Part shown: one piece after another, positions 1-12,029 of the stretch | Layout of the letters: each line of letters begins with the position of its first letter | Position numbering within the stretch: position 1 is the first letter of the stretch | NCBI GenBank assembly: GCA_963920525.1 | Contig: OY986438.1 | Coordinates: 99,745,349-99,809,348 of the forward strand | Length of the DNA: 64,000 nucleotides | Direction: 5' to 3' | Source of the DNA: Dichetophora obliterata | Taxonomy: Eukaryota > Arthropoda > Insecta > Diptera > Sciomyzidae | The notes under the pieces: model-generated | The model's input: the letters and a program-made list of their open reading frames with translations, nothing else | Database searches by the model: none | What the model was told of the DNA's origin: nothing | Made by a program: the position numbers and the translations under genes

Positions 1-1387
1 GCGCTACGAGAAAACGCCAGAATAGAATCTATTCTAATTTTTCTCTGAGGGCTGACAGATCTCTCTCTGAGTGACTTAAATGATGCCATATTTTTGCTAA
101 AGATTGGGTACGTTCAGTGTTATTTTCTTAGTTTTTACTATGATCTGACATTCTGTTTTTGTGTCTGTGTTGCATTCATGTGAACTCAAAGTAAAATATA
201 AAATAATTTGTATCATTCCCAATATGAAATACAACCGTGATCCGACAACCGCCACCGCTCTAATTCTGGACGGGCTCTCAGCGTTTCAGCGTGAGATGTT
301 GCATGTATAACAGTCCAACCTAAATTGTTGCATCAGCGTCATTTATGTGTCAAAATTGGTTCATGCACAAACATTTTGTATGAAGCCTACCGAAATACGC
401 AACGAAAAATCTATTCGAATTTTCAATTTTGACAATGCATTTTGTAGTGAAGTTGGCAGCGACAAGGAAAACGAAAAAAAAAATAAGAACAAAAGCAATG
501 ATTGTTGAAGTTCACGTAGCGTTTAGTTTCAGTAGCGCTCATAAAAAATTTGCGTGGTGCTTGGAACTCAACGCAAGGCGCAACAATTTAGGTCGAATTG
601 TAAGTTTTTCAATCAGAAAAAATTTGCTGCAAAATGCATGAGGTTCACTCCATTTTTTTTTTAATAAAAACGAAACGGATAGCTCTTTTTGTATGATTTT
701 TTATTTTTCTTTAAAAAACCAAACAAGTAATAACTTTGAATAAAATAAACTTCTTAATTCAGCCGTCTGAATGCTATGCCTCATGAAATTTTCAATTTTA
801 AAAATCACGTGCACTGAAAAATTTTTTATGGGAGGTGGGCGTGGCATAAAATAAATATTTTATTCTACACATATATTTAAGAATTTTGAGAAAGTGCTTT
901 TTATGTAGGCTCAATAACAAAAAATATAGCTTTTTTAATTTTTGTCTTATTGTGTGGTGCAGAAACTTATAATGAGAGTGGAAGATAGTTATTTTACGCT
1001 TGTCACGAAAAGAACCTGTCGTTATGACACGTTTGGTGTTTTTAAAGCGCACCAACGCTCAAGATAATATGACCTTAAGAGCCGCGCTTATTGACAATAT
1101 AAAAAAAATTTAGCTAGAGAGCTAAGTTTATTCAGTTAAGATTTGATTTTTATTTTCGATGGTAAAGGTTTATACACAAAAACACCCAGAATTTTTTTAA
1201 ACTGATTTACAATTATCTAAACATTATTTCTAAATCTCCTTCCATCAAACAAATCTAAATTTATGATTGGTTATTCATTATGATCATTGGTTTAAGTTTG
1301 TGTTGGCATTTTTGTCCTGCTCTAATAACATTCAAAAATACCTAAAGCTTGCATAAACAAAACGATACACTAATTAGTTCTCACACG
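1..1387. other. AT-rich non-coding DNA
   Basis: I see no conserved protein, RNA gene or clear repeat structure here. The open frames are short, rich in Lys, Phe and Ile, and look like chance frames in AT-rich DNA. Intron or intergenic sequence is the likely identity. Confidence 0.5.
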
Positions 1388-1842
1388 CTTGAGCTGGAAG
1401 TTCATTCGATGCAGTTGCCTTTTTATGGTAGAGTTCAATGATTGCGTTCGACGTTCAGAGAAAGCAGGGTTACAAAATTATTCAATATTTTATATGTTGT
1501 TAAAATGGAATTTTATATACATTTACGGTGAAATATATCAAATATTTTGATTTATAATAACAAAAAATTTTTAAAATTAGCATACAAAAGTGTTTTTAGC
1601 CAAATACCAAATAAAAACTCATCAAAATCTTTAAAAATTAAAATTTTATTTTGAAGCGGCATCCCTGAAAGTTAAAAGTAACTTTTCTTTCTTCTCGATG
1701 TTCGCTATTTGTAACGAAGTGTAAAAAAACGCAATTTACGCAAGAAAAGTTCAAATTTTTTCAACTTCTCTTGCGTAAATTGCGTTTTCTCAGCGTAACG
1801 TTTACAAGCATTGAAGTCGCTCAATGAGCAATGAACTTCCAG
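1388..1842. mobile_element. Candidate foldback element with central hairpin
   Basis: The outer ends share GCTGGAAGTTCATT in inverted orientation (about 1391 and 1840). Near the right side a nearly perfect hairpin (about 1725-1790) pairs AACGCAATTTACGCAAGA with its reverse complement around a short AT loop. No coding capacity is seen. A non-autonomous foldback or MITE is the likeliest reading, but the outer match is short and target duplications are not clear. Confidence 0.45.
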
Positions 1843-3079
1843 CTTAAATTAGTCTCAGCCGCACAGTGGATCGAAAAAAGGAAAAAGCGGAACTAGAAAT
1901 TAAAGTTTAAATCTTACTATCAAAATATTTATGTTGATAGTATTTTGAAGTCACTAAACCTGAATTTGAAGTAAATAAATACTTAAATGCACCCTGTTTT
2001 AGTTACAGGGTGTTCATTAATTTTCTTCTTTACGTTTAGCTGGTAAGTGTAACAGGATGTAAGTCTTTAACCGCACTACAAAGGATAAATATTTTAGTAC
2101 AGTTTATAAGGTTCAATAAATTAATTTTTTAAAATGAATTAAAGAGCTATCAAAATTGATAAGTCCTCTAACAATATACATCTGAACTTAAAATTTCTGT
2201 TTTGCAATGATCCAATATTTTTAATTTTATATGAAACCTTATTAATTGACTTTTTGGCTGTCATAAAGATCAAGATATTACAAAGAATACAGCGAGCATA
2301 ACAAGTGACTTCCAACAAATTTTAGACAAAGACTAAGACTCATATGACACATGAACATTAATTTCTAACTTTGATTTTAATAAATAAAAAAAAGATATAA
2401 ACAAAATGCCTACATCATTAGCTACCAGAAACCTATTAACCAGGGTGTGCCACGTGAAAATTGCTGCTGAAGGATTACAATAACATTTTGTTTATTATTG
2501 CTTTTTAATTTTTTGTAATATTTTTTCTCTTTTAAGTTTATTTTAATTTTTGAATCAACTTTAATTGTATCTCTTCAAGATCTGTTATGAAAAGTGTATA
2601 AGCCTCATAAAGAAAATCCTTATGCATTTTTTTTTTATTTTTTCCCTTAATGAGGTTATAACAGATTCAGATGTTATCAGAAGATATTTTCCAACATCTT
2701 CGTTACATGCTTCTCAACTTATTTTTCAAGAGTGCCGTTCTCTGGCTGTTATAAAATATTTACTTCGAGCCTCACTTGCTTCTTCAGAAAGCTTACCAAT
2801 TGGTAGGATTGCGTAATTTATTACTTCTGATCCATGCAGTAGAATGGATCGATGCTGGCATGTAATATCATACATATAAATCCACGTACATTTCAGCAGT
2901 TTTTTTGCATATGTTTCATAAGCTGGCCCGTTTATTTTTTCAAGAGAATCAAGAGTTTGTAATACAACAGAAAATATTCTTAGTAACAGTTTGCCTCTGT
3001 TGAAGTCTTTCGATTAACAATTGGAAACTAACTAACAAATTCTGATGATTTCTATGTCTTTAAAATGATATAGAAGGGG
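1843..3079. other. Non-coding DNA, nothing recognised
   Basis: AT-rich sequence without a recognisable gene. A small hairpin (ACCCTG/CAGGGT, about 1990-2010) is present, but nothing ties it to a function. Confidence 0.45.
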
Positions 3080-4600
3080 CCTTTACATAACGTCGAAGCA
3101 AGAGCTATCACTAATGCGCTAACGGAGGTTGGAGTGGATGCCGCGCTGATAGCACTGATTAATCAAATGCTAGTTGGCAGGATTATAAGTGCAAAATTTG
3201 GTGCGACATCCACGTTAAGATCTGTACCAAGGGGGAATTTAACAATAAATGAACAGCTAGTAAAACTGGAACTAGAGGGGTGCAGGGTGATAGCTTATGC
3301 CGATGACGTTGCTATTGTAACATCTGGAAAATACATATCTACTCTTCGAGACATTATGCAAAATTGCCTAAATACTCTAGTCGACTGGGCTATCAGCTGT
3401 GGGCTCAGCGTAACCCAAACAAAACTGAGTTAGTAGCTTTCACCAGAAAACACAATATACCTCTAATTTGTCCTCCTAAACTGGGAACACAAGACTTAGC
3501 TTCTCAGATTAAGCAAAATACCTGGGCCTTGTACTGGATAGGAAACTAAACTGGAAGCCCAATCTGCACGAGAGAGCCAAAAAAGCGAATATTGCCCTGT
3601 ATTCATGCAAAAAGGTGGTAGGTAGCAAATGAGGTTTACAACCAAGAGTTACGTTTTGGCTATATACAGCAGTTGTAAGGCCAATCTTGCTATATGGTCT
3701 GGTGGCATGCACTCAAAAAATAGACTCTCCTAAACCTTTTCCGTAGAGTTCCAAGATCATCGGAACTGTGCATCAGGGGAGTCCTAAGGACCACTCCAAC
3801 AGAGGCATTAGACATAAATCTCTATCTTACACTACTTGATATCCTAGCTTAACAGATGGGCGCTAATACAGCCATCCGCTTAGAAGCAACCTCCCAGTGA
3901 AAAGAAGGTACACTAGGACATTCTTTCATTAGAAAATTTCTGTCCTCTTGAGAAAAAGTAAAGTGATCTCTAAAATTAAATCGTGTTTTTGCTCGAAAAT
4001 GTTGACCTCAAAAGTAGAAAAATTTCACAATTCGCAAAGATGGCAGAAAAAAATGCAGCATTTTTTCAAGAAACGAAAACGTCATTAGGTCGATCGACTA
4101 CATCACACAAAAACTATCCTTCGAAAGGAAATTCGATGTTTCCATTCCCTCTCGAGAAGAGTGGGAATTGGGAAACCATTCACCTTACAATGTCATTGAG
4201 ACCTTTACACTCAGCATTAATTTAGCCTTCAGGCTCCCTGATCATTGCAGTATATTTTAAGCTGAAATCGCTGCTATACATGAAGCGTTAACTTGGCTTC
4301 AGATAAATGAGATATCGTCCATGGATATTTGCATACTATCCGATAGTCAAGCTGCTTTGAAAACCCTAGGAACTGTTAAAATAACATCTGAAACAGTTCC
4401 CAACTGCCCATGCTGGTTCTTCAGTGACCTTGACGAACTGTCGGAATCTTGGGTTTACTGAATCCTAGGCTTAGTAAACAGTTCAAATCGGTTTAAATAG
4501 AGCTAGGAAAAATTAACCCTTGTTATCACAATTGGCCTCATTGACCTAAGTGTGTCTCATTTGAGACAGCTACACTAGCCTAACCTAGCCATGTCTTTAA
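3080..4600 (+). pseudogene. Decayed non-LTR retrotransposon (RT plus RNase H)
   Basis: This is the 3' part of a LINE of the R1/LOA/I type. Reverse transcriptase is recognisable from the YADD active-site motif (3296-3307) followed by LVDWAISCGLSVTQTK. A later frame carries LDRKLNWKPN (about 3535) and LYTAVVRPILLYG (about 3660-3700), the conserved RT tail and thumb region. RNase H relics follow: AEIAAIHEAL (about 4260) and ILSDSQAALKTLG (about 4335), which hold the second and third catalytic acidic residues. The first RNase H strand (YTDGS type) is missing. The 3' region ends in a CCTAACCTA-like stretch near 4590. Several frameshifts and stops make it a relic. The clade is inferred from the RT-RNase H order and is not certain. 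Confidence 0.75.
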
Positions 4601-5159
4601 AAAGATCTAAATATAAGGTATCCGAATACTGTATATGTGATTGTTTTTCTTAGGATTGAAACTCTTTTACACCGCTTATATTAATAATTTTATCTTTGTA
4701 AGATTAGTGGACTAAGACCGAAATTTCTGCTGAATGAGCAAAAATAGGCAGATGAAAGCTAATAATTAAAAAAAAATAATATCTCCCAAAACAAAAATAG
4801 TATTACCTTTGTCTGAATGTTTGTAAACAAATTTTAAAACTTTACAGCTCACCTATAATAATATATAGCAAGTTTAATTTAAGAGCCATAACACAAAAGT
4901 ATAAAAATTTTATATTAACAATTAGTTAATTAATTTTTTAGGTTAAATATTCCGTAGAAGCCACCTTATGCGTGAATTTTTTTACTCTCTTTTGTTTGCA
5001 AAATAACCTTGATTTAAAACACATGCTGACAATTCCTTTAAAAAACTTAAAAAGTTATTCGAGAGGAAAATATTTAGATTGGACAATTATTAAACCAATA
5101 AGTTGAATTTCAGTACGCATTTCTAAAATTTCTATTTTTTCCCTAATTCCACCCTTTTC

Positions 5160-5890
5160 TATATAGTCGATCGACTGTGCGCAGTGGGCAATAAAGTGTC
5201 CACAACCAAAATTTGGCGTTCTCCGTACCGCTGCAATCAATTAAAATTATCAAATATTATGAAAGCACCCCATCTTTTGCTACGACACAAGCAGGCGCGT
5301 CTTCGATTTGCAGAATAACATCTATCGTAAAATTCTCTACTTGACTCTATTTATTGCAAAGGTTATTTTTTGGGACTAGCAAAAGTGGAGTCTTGATGGT
5401 CTCGACGGTTCCCGATTCTATTGAAGAGATTTGCGAAACACCCCTTTATTTTTCCAGACTCAATTTCGTATTAGGATCCGTAATGTTTTGGAGGTATTTT
5501 ACGTCAAAAGAAACGCTAGAATTGCAATTCACATCGTCGCGAATGAAAAGTAGAGACTGGAAGTAGAGACCTTCTTCCTTTTATTGAGGCAAATAAGCAG
5601 GTTAAACTAATTTGTCAACAAGATAACGCTAGCATTCATACAAGAAAATTAAACGAAGCGATAATTGGAAGACTGCTCCATTGAAAGTATGGACTGGCCT
5701 GCCTGCTTCCGGACCTAAATTCCATTAAAAATGTGTGGGGCATATTAGTAAGAAACATATATTACATCAATGGCCAATATGGCAGAACAGATGATCAAAA
5801 GACTGCAATTGTTGCCGAATGGGGTAACCTGGATGTCAGCGTCTTGAAAAAGTTATCTATGTTTATGTTCAAATATGTTTTTGTTCAAAA
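5160..5890 (+). pseudogene. Tc1-like transposase relic
   Basis: Pieces of a Tc1-family DDE transposase appear in order across three frames: MKAPHLLLRHKQARLRFAE (about 5258-5315), VLGSVMFWRYFTSKETLELQ (about 5468), ICQQDNASIHTRKL (about 5610-5650, second catalytic Asp), then PDLNSIKNVWGIL (about 5717-5748). In the family the last motif normally reads PDLNPIENVWG. Here the catalytic Glu is Lys and the Pro is Ser, so even a repaired frame would lack the third acidic residue. The N-terminal helix-turn-helix half is missing or unrecognisable, and I could not find terminal repeats. Confidence 0.75.
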
Positions 5891-5943
5891 CTTGTTTTGT
5901 TTATTAATAATATAAAGAAATTTTTATAGAAATTACTTCAAGT

Positions 5944-6062
5944 AATTGTAATAGAATAGAGATTTACATTTTGCATGTTTTCTTCTCAATCAAGCTTCAA
6001 AAATGTGTAAAATAACGCTTTCAAGCAACTTGAAGTTACTTGAATCGAGTACGGAAACAGAC
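5944..6062 (+). repeat. Dispersed repeat, copy 1
   Basis: About 120 bp match 61636-61759 in the same orientation. Shared blocks include TTGTAATAGAA, AAAATGTGTAAAA, ACGCTTTCAAG, CAAGTTACTTGAA and AAACAGACC. No coding capacity is seen. It is probably part of a low-copy TE family. Confidence 0.6.
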
Positions 6063-6768
6063 CTTTTATAAATAATAGTATAAAATTATATTTGATAGCA
6101 GGAGTATTAATATATTGAATTAAAAATATATAGTTTGTATTCTCAAAAAATAGTGGCATGGTTACTCTAGTATGAGCGCCTGCATTGCGGAAGACGTAAC
6201 TATACGTCAAAGTAACATCGCTTTTTTTAGCTATGTTAAGTAATAAAAACCCTTTTAAAGAAAAATCGTTTTAATATGCAGAATGTGCAGCATTGTGCAA
6301 AGTGCACTGCCTGCCCTCTGTCGACGAACGGACAAGAATTCACACAGTGATTCGAAAGGGCATGTTAGACGGAATCAATTCGAAATCGAATTTTTCAATT
6401 TTGAGCATGTATAGGCTCTTTGGAAATATTCACTGATCTCAGAAATTTTTTACTTGCCTCTGTTTTTTTTACAAAAAATACGAAAATTCGTGAAAGTTGG
6501 CCCAAAAATGATATATTTTAAATTGTTATTCATGAATTTTGTAGTAATACTTAATAATAATAGTTTTGAAATATTTGCCAATATCCAATAAAATTCAAAA
6601 TCGGCATACTTCATGACAAAGATAGGTTCTTTTGAAATAAAATAAATTCAATAACGCATCTTTTAAAATGTTGGCGCTATAAAACGACATTTAAGGATAT
6701 ATATGCGTAAAAACGGAAAATTTGGTAAAATATTTTGGAAAATAAAAAAAGGGCCAGTTTTTTTTTAT
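6063..6768. other. Non-coding flank of the piggyBac insertion
   Basis: No gene is seen. About 48 bp at 6711-6757 (AAATTTGGTAAAA with a GGGCCA end) recur at 11014-11062, beyond the piggyBac and Tc1-like elements. The flanks therefore look like pieces of a dispersed repeat, or a duplicated target segment. Confidence 0.5.
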
Positions 6769-6772
6769 TTAA

Positions 6773-9265
6773 CCCTAGTGAGATAACGCTATTTTCTACC
6801 CCTGAAAAGATAAGGATACGTCTGAATGACGTATCTTCCTTTTGTGTCATTTAAGGATGTAATAAAAGTAAATATTGCTAGTTTTTTTATTGAGATCATT
6901 TATTTCATAGATTTATAGTCAAATAAATTATATGTAAACATAAAATAATACATAACATAAAATAAATAATTAAATTCATTTTGTTCTACAAAAAGTAACA
7001 AAAACTAAGCAGTCTTCACATAAGGACACAAATTAAGTTCTTAAATCTAAATTAATTGAAAATTGTTGACTTCATTTACATAAAAATGCAACAAATAACG
7101 ATTCAAAATAAAAAAAAATAAAATCGAGAAAGTTTATATGCACGTGTTGCAAACTTGATTTTGATGCTCTCCACATAGAGGTGTTCTACATACGACGCAT
7201 AACTTTTTCGACATGCGTCTTATTTTTGACGGACAGAAACCACAGTATTTTCTTTTTTTAGGTTCTGTACTGTCTTCACGATTACTGTTGGTGTCATCTG
7301 GAGAAGTCTCTAGAATACCACTGCTTCTTCCAGCGCTGTCGACTGTATTTTGTAAGGCAACTTGAATGTTGCTGCGCAAAGTTCTTGACAATGAAGGAAT
7401 TTCAAGTCTTTTTTTCATCCAGGGTGTTGTTAACGACGACGAAAGTACCTTCATATAATCTTTACGGTGTAAGGGTTTTTTATTGATACTTATCATGTTG
7501 TGGTAATATATGATATATGAGTTAATAAATGCTATATTTAACATGCCATAAAAAACTGCCATCGGCCATCTATTAGTTTTTCGCGAATACGACATCACGG
7601 AACACATTTGATCGAACGTATCTACTCCGCCTTTAGTTTGGTTATAGTACAATATTATATCCGGTTTTCCTGTTGTATCATCTATAGTGCCTTTTTCATT
7701 ATTAGATGACAGCAAATAAACCATTTTTGATGGCTTAGGTTTATATGAAAGGAGAGTTAACGGGCCGTCGTAGCAAAACTTTGAAGTTCCTACAGGTCGT
7801 GTTCGTGAATTTTTCATATCTTCGGGTACTTCACGTTTATTTGATCTTAGGGTCCCGACGAGAGTTAATTTGTATGGCTCTTTCAGTAAACTTTTCGCCA
7901 GGGGGATTGATGTGAACCAATTATCACATGTTATATTTCTGCATGTACCATGTATTGGTCGTGAAAGTTCTTTTACATAATACTCTCCTAAAGGGAGATC
8001 GCTAGTTTTTGTTGTTTTTCCAAGATAAGGTATCGCATTAAACATGTATTTCGTAGTACTGTCGCATATCATAGGAATTTTGATTCCATACTTTTTTGGT
8101 TTATTAGGAATAAACATTTTAAAGGGACAGCGACCACGAAATCCCAAAAGCTGCTCGTCAATAGTTGTATGCGATCCTGGAACGTAGCTAGATTGGCACT
8201 GTTTTATAAAAAGATTCCATATATTTCTAACAGGAATAAATGCGTCGTTTGGTCGAAGTGATTGGCGCAATGCCTTGTCATCGAATCTTAGATGCCTAAT
8301 GAGATAGTCAAATCTATCTCGACTCATTGCTGCCGCATACCGTGTTCCACAGTACGTCACATTAAACACTTCTTCAGTTGTGAGGTGATTATCTTTTAAA
8401 ACAGCAGTTAGTGTAAGAATGCCAATTAAAGCACGAGTTTCAATGGCATTTGTTTCTCTAAATGTTGCAGCTGTCATATCGTCACGACGATTTATAGAGA
8501 TTTCAGCGTTAGTCCATTGAACTACTTCTGAAATTATTTCGTCCGTAAAAAATACGTTGAAGCATTCCAGTGGATCATAAAACGATTTGCATTGTCGAGT
8601 GGGTCCTCTTGCAGTTCTAACTATGTTTGTCAACGCGAATCGGGTAGCACTATTTCCTTTTGTTGTGCTCCAGCAATGCCCACTTTTACTTCTAAGGGTT
8701 GGTATGGATACTGTTATAATGCGTCCATCGGAATGAGTAGTATTTGATGTTTTTGCTGGTGACACATTCCCATCTTGGTCTTGATTATCAGCGAGATCAT
8801 CTTCTACATCACTTTGCATATCATCCTCTAGTAAGGCATTTTCTGTTTCACTTCCATCATTAGATGAAATTGAGTCATTACATAACTGTTCTAATAGACT
8901 AGTTATTTGTGAATCATCTAATCTACATGTAGATGACATGTTGATAACAAATTAGAACTAAAAAGCAAAAAAAAAACACTAATATAGTGAAACGAAACAC
9001 AAAAAGTGTTAATAAAAAATGTATAGAATATGCAATTGAGAAACCAAAAAGTAACACAAAAGATAATGCTACGTCTTTTTGACGTACGTTATGATCATAA
9101 CTCAGAAAAAAACAAACTCACCTCAAACAAACAACCACCACCAAAGAGCTGCAGCTACTGACTGAGTAAACTAAGCGTGCGAAGTCATTCCAAAAACAAA
9201 TGAGAGACTGAGAGCTTAAGAGAAAAAATTAGTACGTCATTTTGACGTGCGTTATCTTACTAGGG
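6773..9265 (-). mobile_element. Complete piggyBac-type transposon
   Basis: The element is 2493 bp, bounded on both sides by TTAA (6769-6772 and 9266-9269), the target duplication typical of piggyBac. Its ends match: CCCTAGTGAGATAACGC on the left and the inverse of CCCTAGTAAGATAACGC on the right. Just inside, both ends carry paired TACGTC/GACGTA-type motifs that could be subterminal transposase sites. The single gene (7134-8939, minus) is open throughout. Intact ends, intact duplication and an intact gene argue for a recent insertion that may still be mobile. Activity itself is inference. Confidence 0.95.
7134..8939 (-). CDS. piggyBac-family transposase, 601 residues
   Basis: This is the transposase of the surrounding piggyBac element. 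It would act in the nucleus, cutting at TTAA and moving the element without leaving a scar. Residues 1-80 are acidic and probably disordered. The RNase H-like core carries Asp261 (TTIDEQLLGFRGRCPF), Asp339 (NITCDNWFTS), Asp440 and Asp443 (GGVDTFDQ). The gaps of 78, 101 and 3 residues equal those of the Trichoplusia ni enzyme as I remember its numbering (268, 346, 447, 450). A basic PKKRK (560-564) could be a nuclear signal. A C-terminal cysteine-rich domain follows (C566, C569, C581, C584, C589, H592, C597, C600), which in the family binds the subterminal DNA. The length is normal for the family and there is no internal stop. Confidence 0.96.
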   Translation of the reverse strand: MSSTCRLDDSQITSLLEQLCNDSISSNDGSETENALLEDDMQSDVEDDLADNQDQDGNVSPAKTSNTTHSDGRIITVSIPTLRSKSGHCWSTTKGNSATRFALTNIVRTARGPTRQCKSFYDPLECFNVFFTDEIISEVVQWTNAEISINRRDDMTAATFRETNAIETRALIGILTLTAVLKDNHLTTEEVFNVTYCGTRYAAAMSRDRFDYLIRHLRFDDKALRQSLRPNDAFIPVRNIWNLFIKQCQSSYVPGSHTTIDEQLLGFRGRCPFKMFIPNKPKKYGIKIPMICDSTTKYMFNAIPYLGKTTKTSDLPLGEYYVKELSRPIHGTCRNITCDNWFTSIPLAKSLLKEPYKLTLVGTLRSNKREVPEDMKNSRTRPVGTSKFCYDGPLTLLSYKPKPSKMVYLLSSNNEKGTIDDTTGKPDIILYYNQTKGGVDTFDQMCSVMSYSRKTNRWPMAVFYGMLNIAFINSYIIYYHNMISINKKPLHRKDYMKVLSSSLTTPWMKKRLEIPSLSRTLRSNIQVALQNTVDSAGRSSGILETSPDDTNSNREDSTEPKKRKYCGFCPSKIRRMSKKLCVVCRTPLCGEHQNQVCNTCI

Positions 9266-9298
9266 TTAATGAATATTCTCAACACGTCACAATATTTA

Positions 9299-10938
9299 CA
9301 GTGTTGCGCAAAATAATAGCAACAAAATTAGTACGCTGCTACAAAATCGTGTATCTTTTTAAATATTAGGTACACGCAAAAATGATTATAGGAACCAAAG
9401 CATATATTCATACATCATATTAAAAACAAATCATATTCAAATTTGGTTTTGTTTTCTTTATTAAATTTAAAATTAATGTGATTTCATTCTGTTTGTCTGA
9501 GAGCAAAACAAAAGCAATATAATTAATATTTGGTGTAAGATTCATTATTCTTGATAACCGCTGCACATCTGTGCGACATCGACTCTATTAAATAAGTTAT
9601 GTTGGTATTAGGTATATGTTCCCAATTAACTTTTAGGGCTGCATACAGTGCAGTCTTATTGGAAAACCTTTGACCAGAAACTTTTACCTTCAAAATCCCA
9701 AACGGATTTTCAATGGGATTCAAGTCATTGTGACTGTGCCGGCCAATCAAGGACTTGAATCCCATTGCCTCTAATGTAATCTTTAATGAGCTTTGAAGTG
9801 TTCTTCGGGTCGTTGTCGATCTGAAACGTTCACTGAAGTGACATATTCCACTCTGAATGTGGTTGCATCTTGCTTTCTAAAATGTTATTATATACAATGG
9901 TTCAACTTCATTATAGGAAAAACAAGTCCAGACCATAATACCACCGTCTCCGTGCTTAAAATATATTTTGCAGTTTCGGGCTTTAAGTCGTGTACCTGGG
10001 TGGCACCGTAACGTGCACATCCCATCTGAATTAATCAAGTTGAACTTTGATTCATCGCTAAAAAACGGTCTTCGATTTTTTAACGGTCCAATTTAGGTGC
10101 TCTTTTGCAAGACTGAGTCTAAAAAACAATAAATTGCAACTTGTTGTCTCAATTTCAGACAGAATTGTTTAAATTGTAACACCTCACCTTGTTTTTTATG
10201 CTTAGCTGTAAGCAAAGGTTTCTCTGCCGGTCTGTAACTTCTTTAATCGTTCTCAACGGCTCGTCATCAAACAGTGCTGTGATGGATATCTAAATCAAGT
10301 GTCCGAACAACCTCTTTGAATGTGGCAAATGCATTTCGTTTGAACACGCCACAAATGTTCCTGTCATCACGCAGCGATATTTTCCGCGGTCGCCCTCTTT
10401 AATGTACCGTTGTTACGTCTTTTGTGAAGGTATATTTCTTTATTAATCTGCAAACTATTGATCGATTAATATCAAACTGTTTCACGTTAGATATTTGCGA
10501 ATTTTCGTTTTTATATTCGGAAATAATTTGCAATTTAAGAGCTTCACAGTATTTAAAACGTGCCATTATAAATGGAACAGTCAATGTCACAACTAGCGCA
10601 AAAACAAAACTAAACTTAAATGTTTATGACTTACAAACAACACGTGCTTTACAATAACGGAACTTTTACCGGTAATTCTTGGAACTTCTGTTCTCTTTTT
10701 ACATTTTTCAAGCTTTGCTGCTTTTGTTTTGCTCTCAGACAAATTGAATGTAGCCACATTAATTCGAAATTTAATTAAAAAAACAAAACCAAATTTGAAT
10801 TTGATTTGTTTTATATATGATGTATGAATATATGCTTTGATTCCTATAATCAAAGGACACACACACCTCAATATTAAAAAAGATACACGATTTCGTTGCA
10901 GCGCACTTATTTCGTTGCTATTGTTTTGCGCAACACTG
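9299..10938 (-). mobile_element. Tc1-like transposon with about 230-bp TIRs
   Basis: The element is 1640 bp, flanked by TA on each side (9297-9298, 10939-10940). Both ends begin CAGTGTTGCGCAAAA and stay recognisably inverted for about 230 bp, to the GCTTTTGTTTTGCTCTCAGA blocks near 9500 and 10720. TA duplication and CAGTG ends fit Tc1/mariner. The transposase inside is broken, so the copy is non-autonomous. Confidence 0.9.
9523..10590 (-). pseudogene. Broken Tc1-like transposase
   Basis: The N-terminal part (10399-10590) reads as a helix-turn-helix DNA-binding domain (KYCEALKLQIISEYKNENSQ, then DINRSIVCRLIKKYTF). Further on, other frames give a GRPRKISLRDDRNI-like hinge (about 10350-10400), SDESKFNLINSDGM (about 10020-10060, first catalytic Asp) and GGIMVW (about 9940). 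The last open piece (9523-9765) holds the C-terminal block DLNPIENPFGILK, with the third acidic residue (Glu) still present. At least two frameshifts and stops separate these parts. The gene matches the orientation and position expected inside the TIR element at 9299-10938. Confidence 0.85.
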
Positions 10939-11851
10939 TATGTAAAATGAAAAAAAAAAAAAATTTCAATACACATAAAAAAATATTTCAGTAGTGATTT
11001 TCTTTTTTTTTGGAAAAACGCAAAATTTGGTAAAACATTTGGTAAGATAAAAAAGGGGCCACCTTAAATCTTAACCATATTGTTTTAGTTTAATCACCAT
11101 TTACTTTGAGCTCTAAGAGTGCTAAGATGCGCAAACTTCCGGTTGCCTTGTTTTTTAACCTGTTTGATGATTCTAAAAGTACCATTGATTTTAATTGAAA
11201 AACCAGGCTTCTCTATGGGTAATATCCAGCTTTAATATGGGTAATATTTTTACCTGAGATTTTAGTAATTTAAATAATTTGAACAAATTCCACAAAATCT
11301 AATCGTTCTTATAAAGTCACTTTGTATGGGAGGTAGACGTAGTTTTCATTCAATTTTGATCTTTTTCAGACTCAAAGTGTGTAATTAAGATTGAAGTTCA
11401 TTCGCTAAATTTAAATTTTTTAAATAAATTTTTGGCGAATTTCAAGAAATGTTACCGCTTTTATAAAGTCACTTTGTGTTCTGTTAAAAGGCTAACTTAA
11501 AGTGTGTGATTAAAATGTAAGCTTATTTTCCAAATATAATAGAAAACTAATATTAGAAATTACTCAGACGTTATATTTTAAAACGCTGATATACGTACTT
11601 ATAAGTTTTTCTTATCTTCTCCATCAGTATCCTTTGGTCGAAGTTTGTAATTTTAACGAAAAAATACATTTTTTAGTTTTTTTTAAGTTAAAGGAATAAT
11701 TCTTCGAATCATAAACTATTTTGTGAAGCAAAATGCGTAATTCATTCATTCCGTTTGTAACTCTGTTTCAACAATGTCAATTTTCGATGAATTTGCGTCA
11801 ATGTACGTGTACTTTATATCAACAAATTTCGGGAAATTCCGGTTTCAAATA
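10939..11851. repeat. Non-coding DNA with tandem dispersed-repeat monomers
   Basis: No gene is seen. Between about 11300 and 11540 a monomer of roughly 150 bp occurs twice in part (TTATAAAGTCACTTTGT, then CAAAGTGTGTAATTAAGATT). Related monomers with GGAGGTAGACGTGGTTTT occur at 18500-18990, so this looks like a fragment of the same fly repeat family. Confidence 0.5.
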
Positions 11852-12029
11852 CAGTGAAAGCTCCCATTGACGGACGCTCTAATAAGCGGACATTTCCTAT
11901 AAGCGGAAACATTCTTTATAGAACGAATGACATTTACGACTTATTTACGACATTCCCACAAGCGGACATCTCTCATATGCGGACAATGAGTAGGTAGCCA
12001 TTGGTGTCAGCTTATGGGAGCTTTCACTG
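11852..12029. mobile_element. pogo-like MITE
   Basis: A 178-bp element with inverted ends CAGTGAAAGCTCCCAT and ATGGGAGCTTTCACTG, flanked by TA on both sides. Inside are several GCGGACA motifs. CAGTG ends, a TA duplication and no coding capacity fit a deletion derivative of a pogo/Tigger element. I infer the family from the ends alone. Confidence 0.8.

Noticed and set aside
429..641. A 70-residue Lys/Arg-rich protein
   Set aside because: Short frame in AT-rich DNA with no start context, motif or splice evidence.
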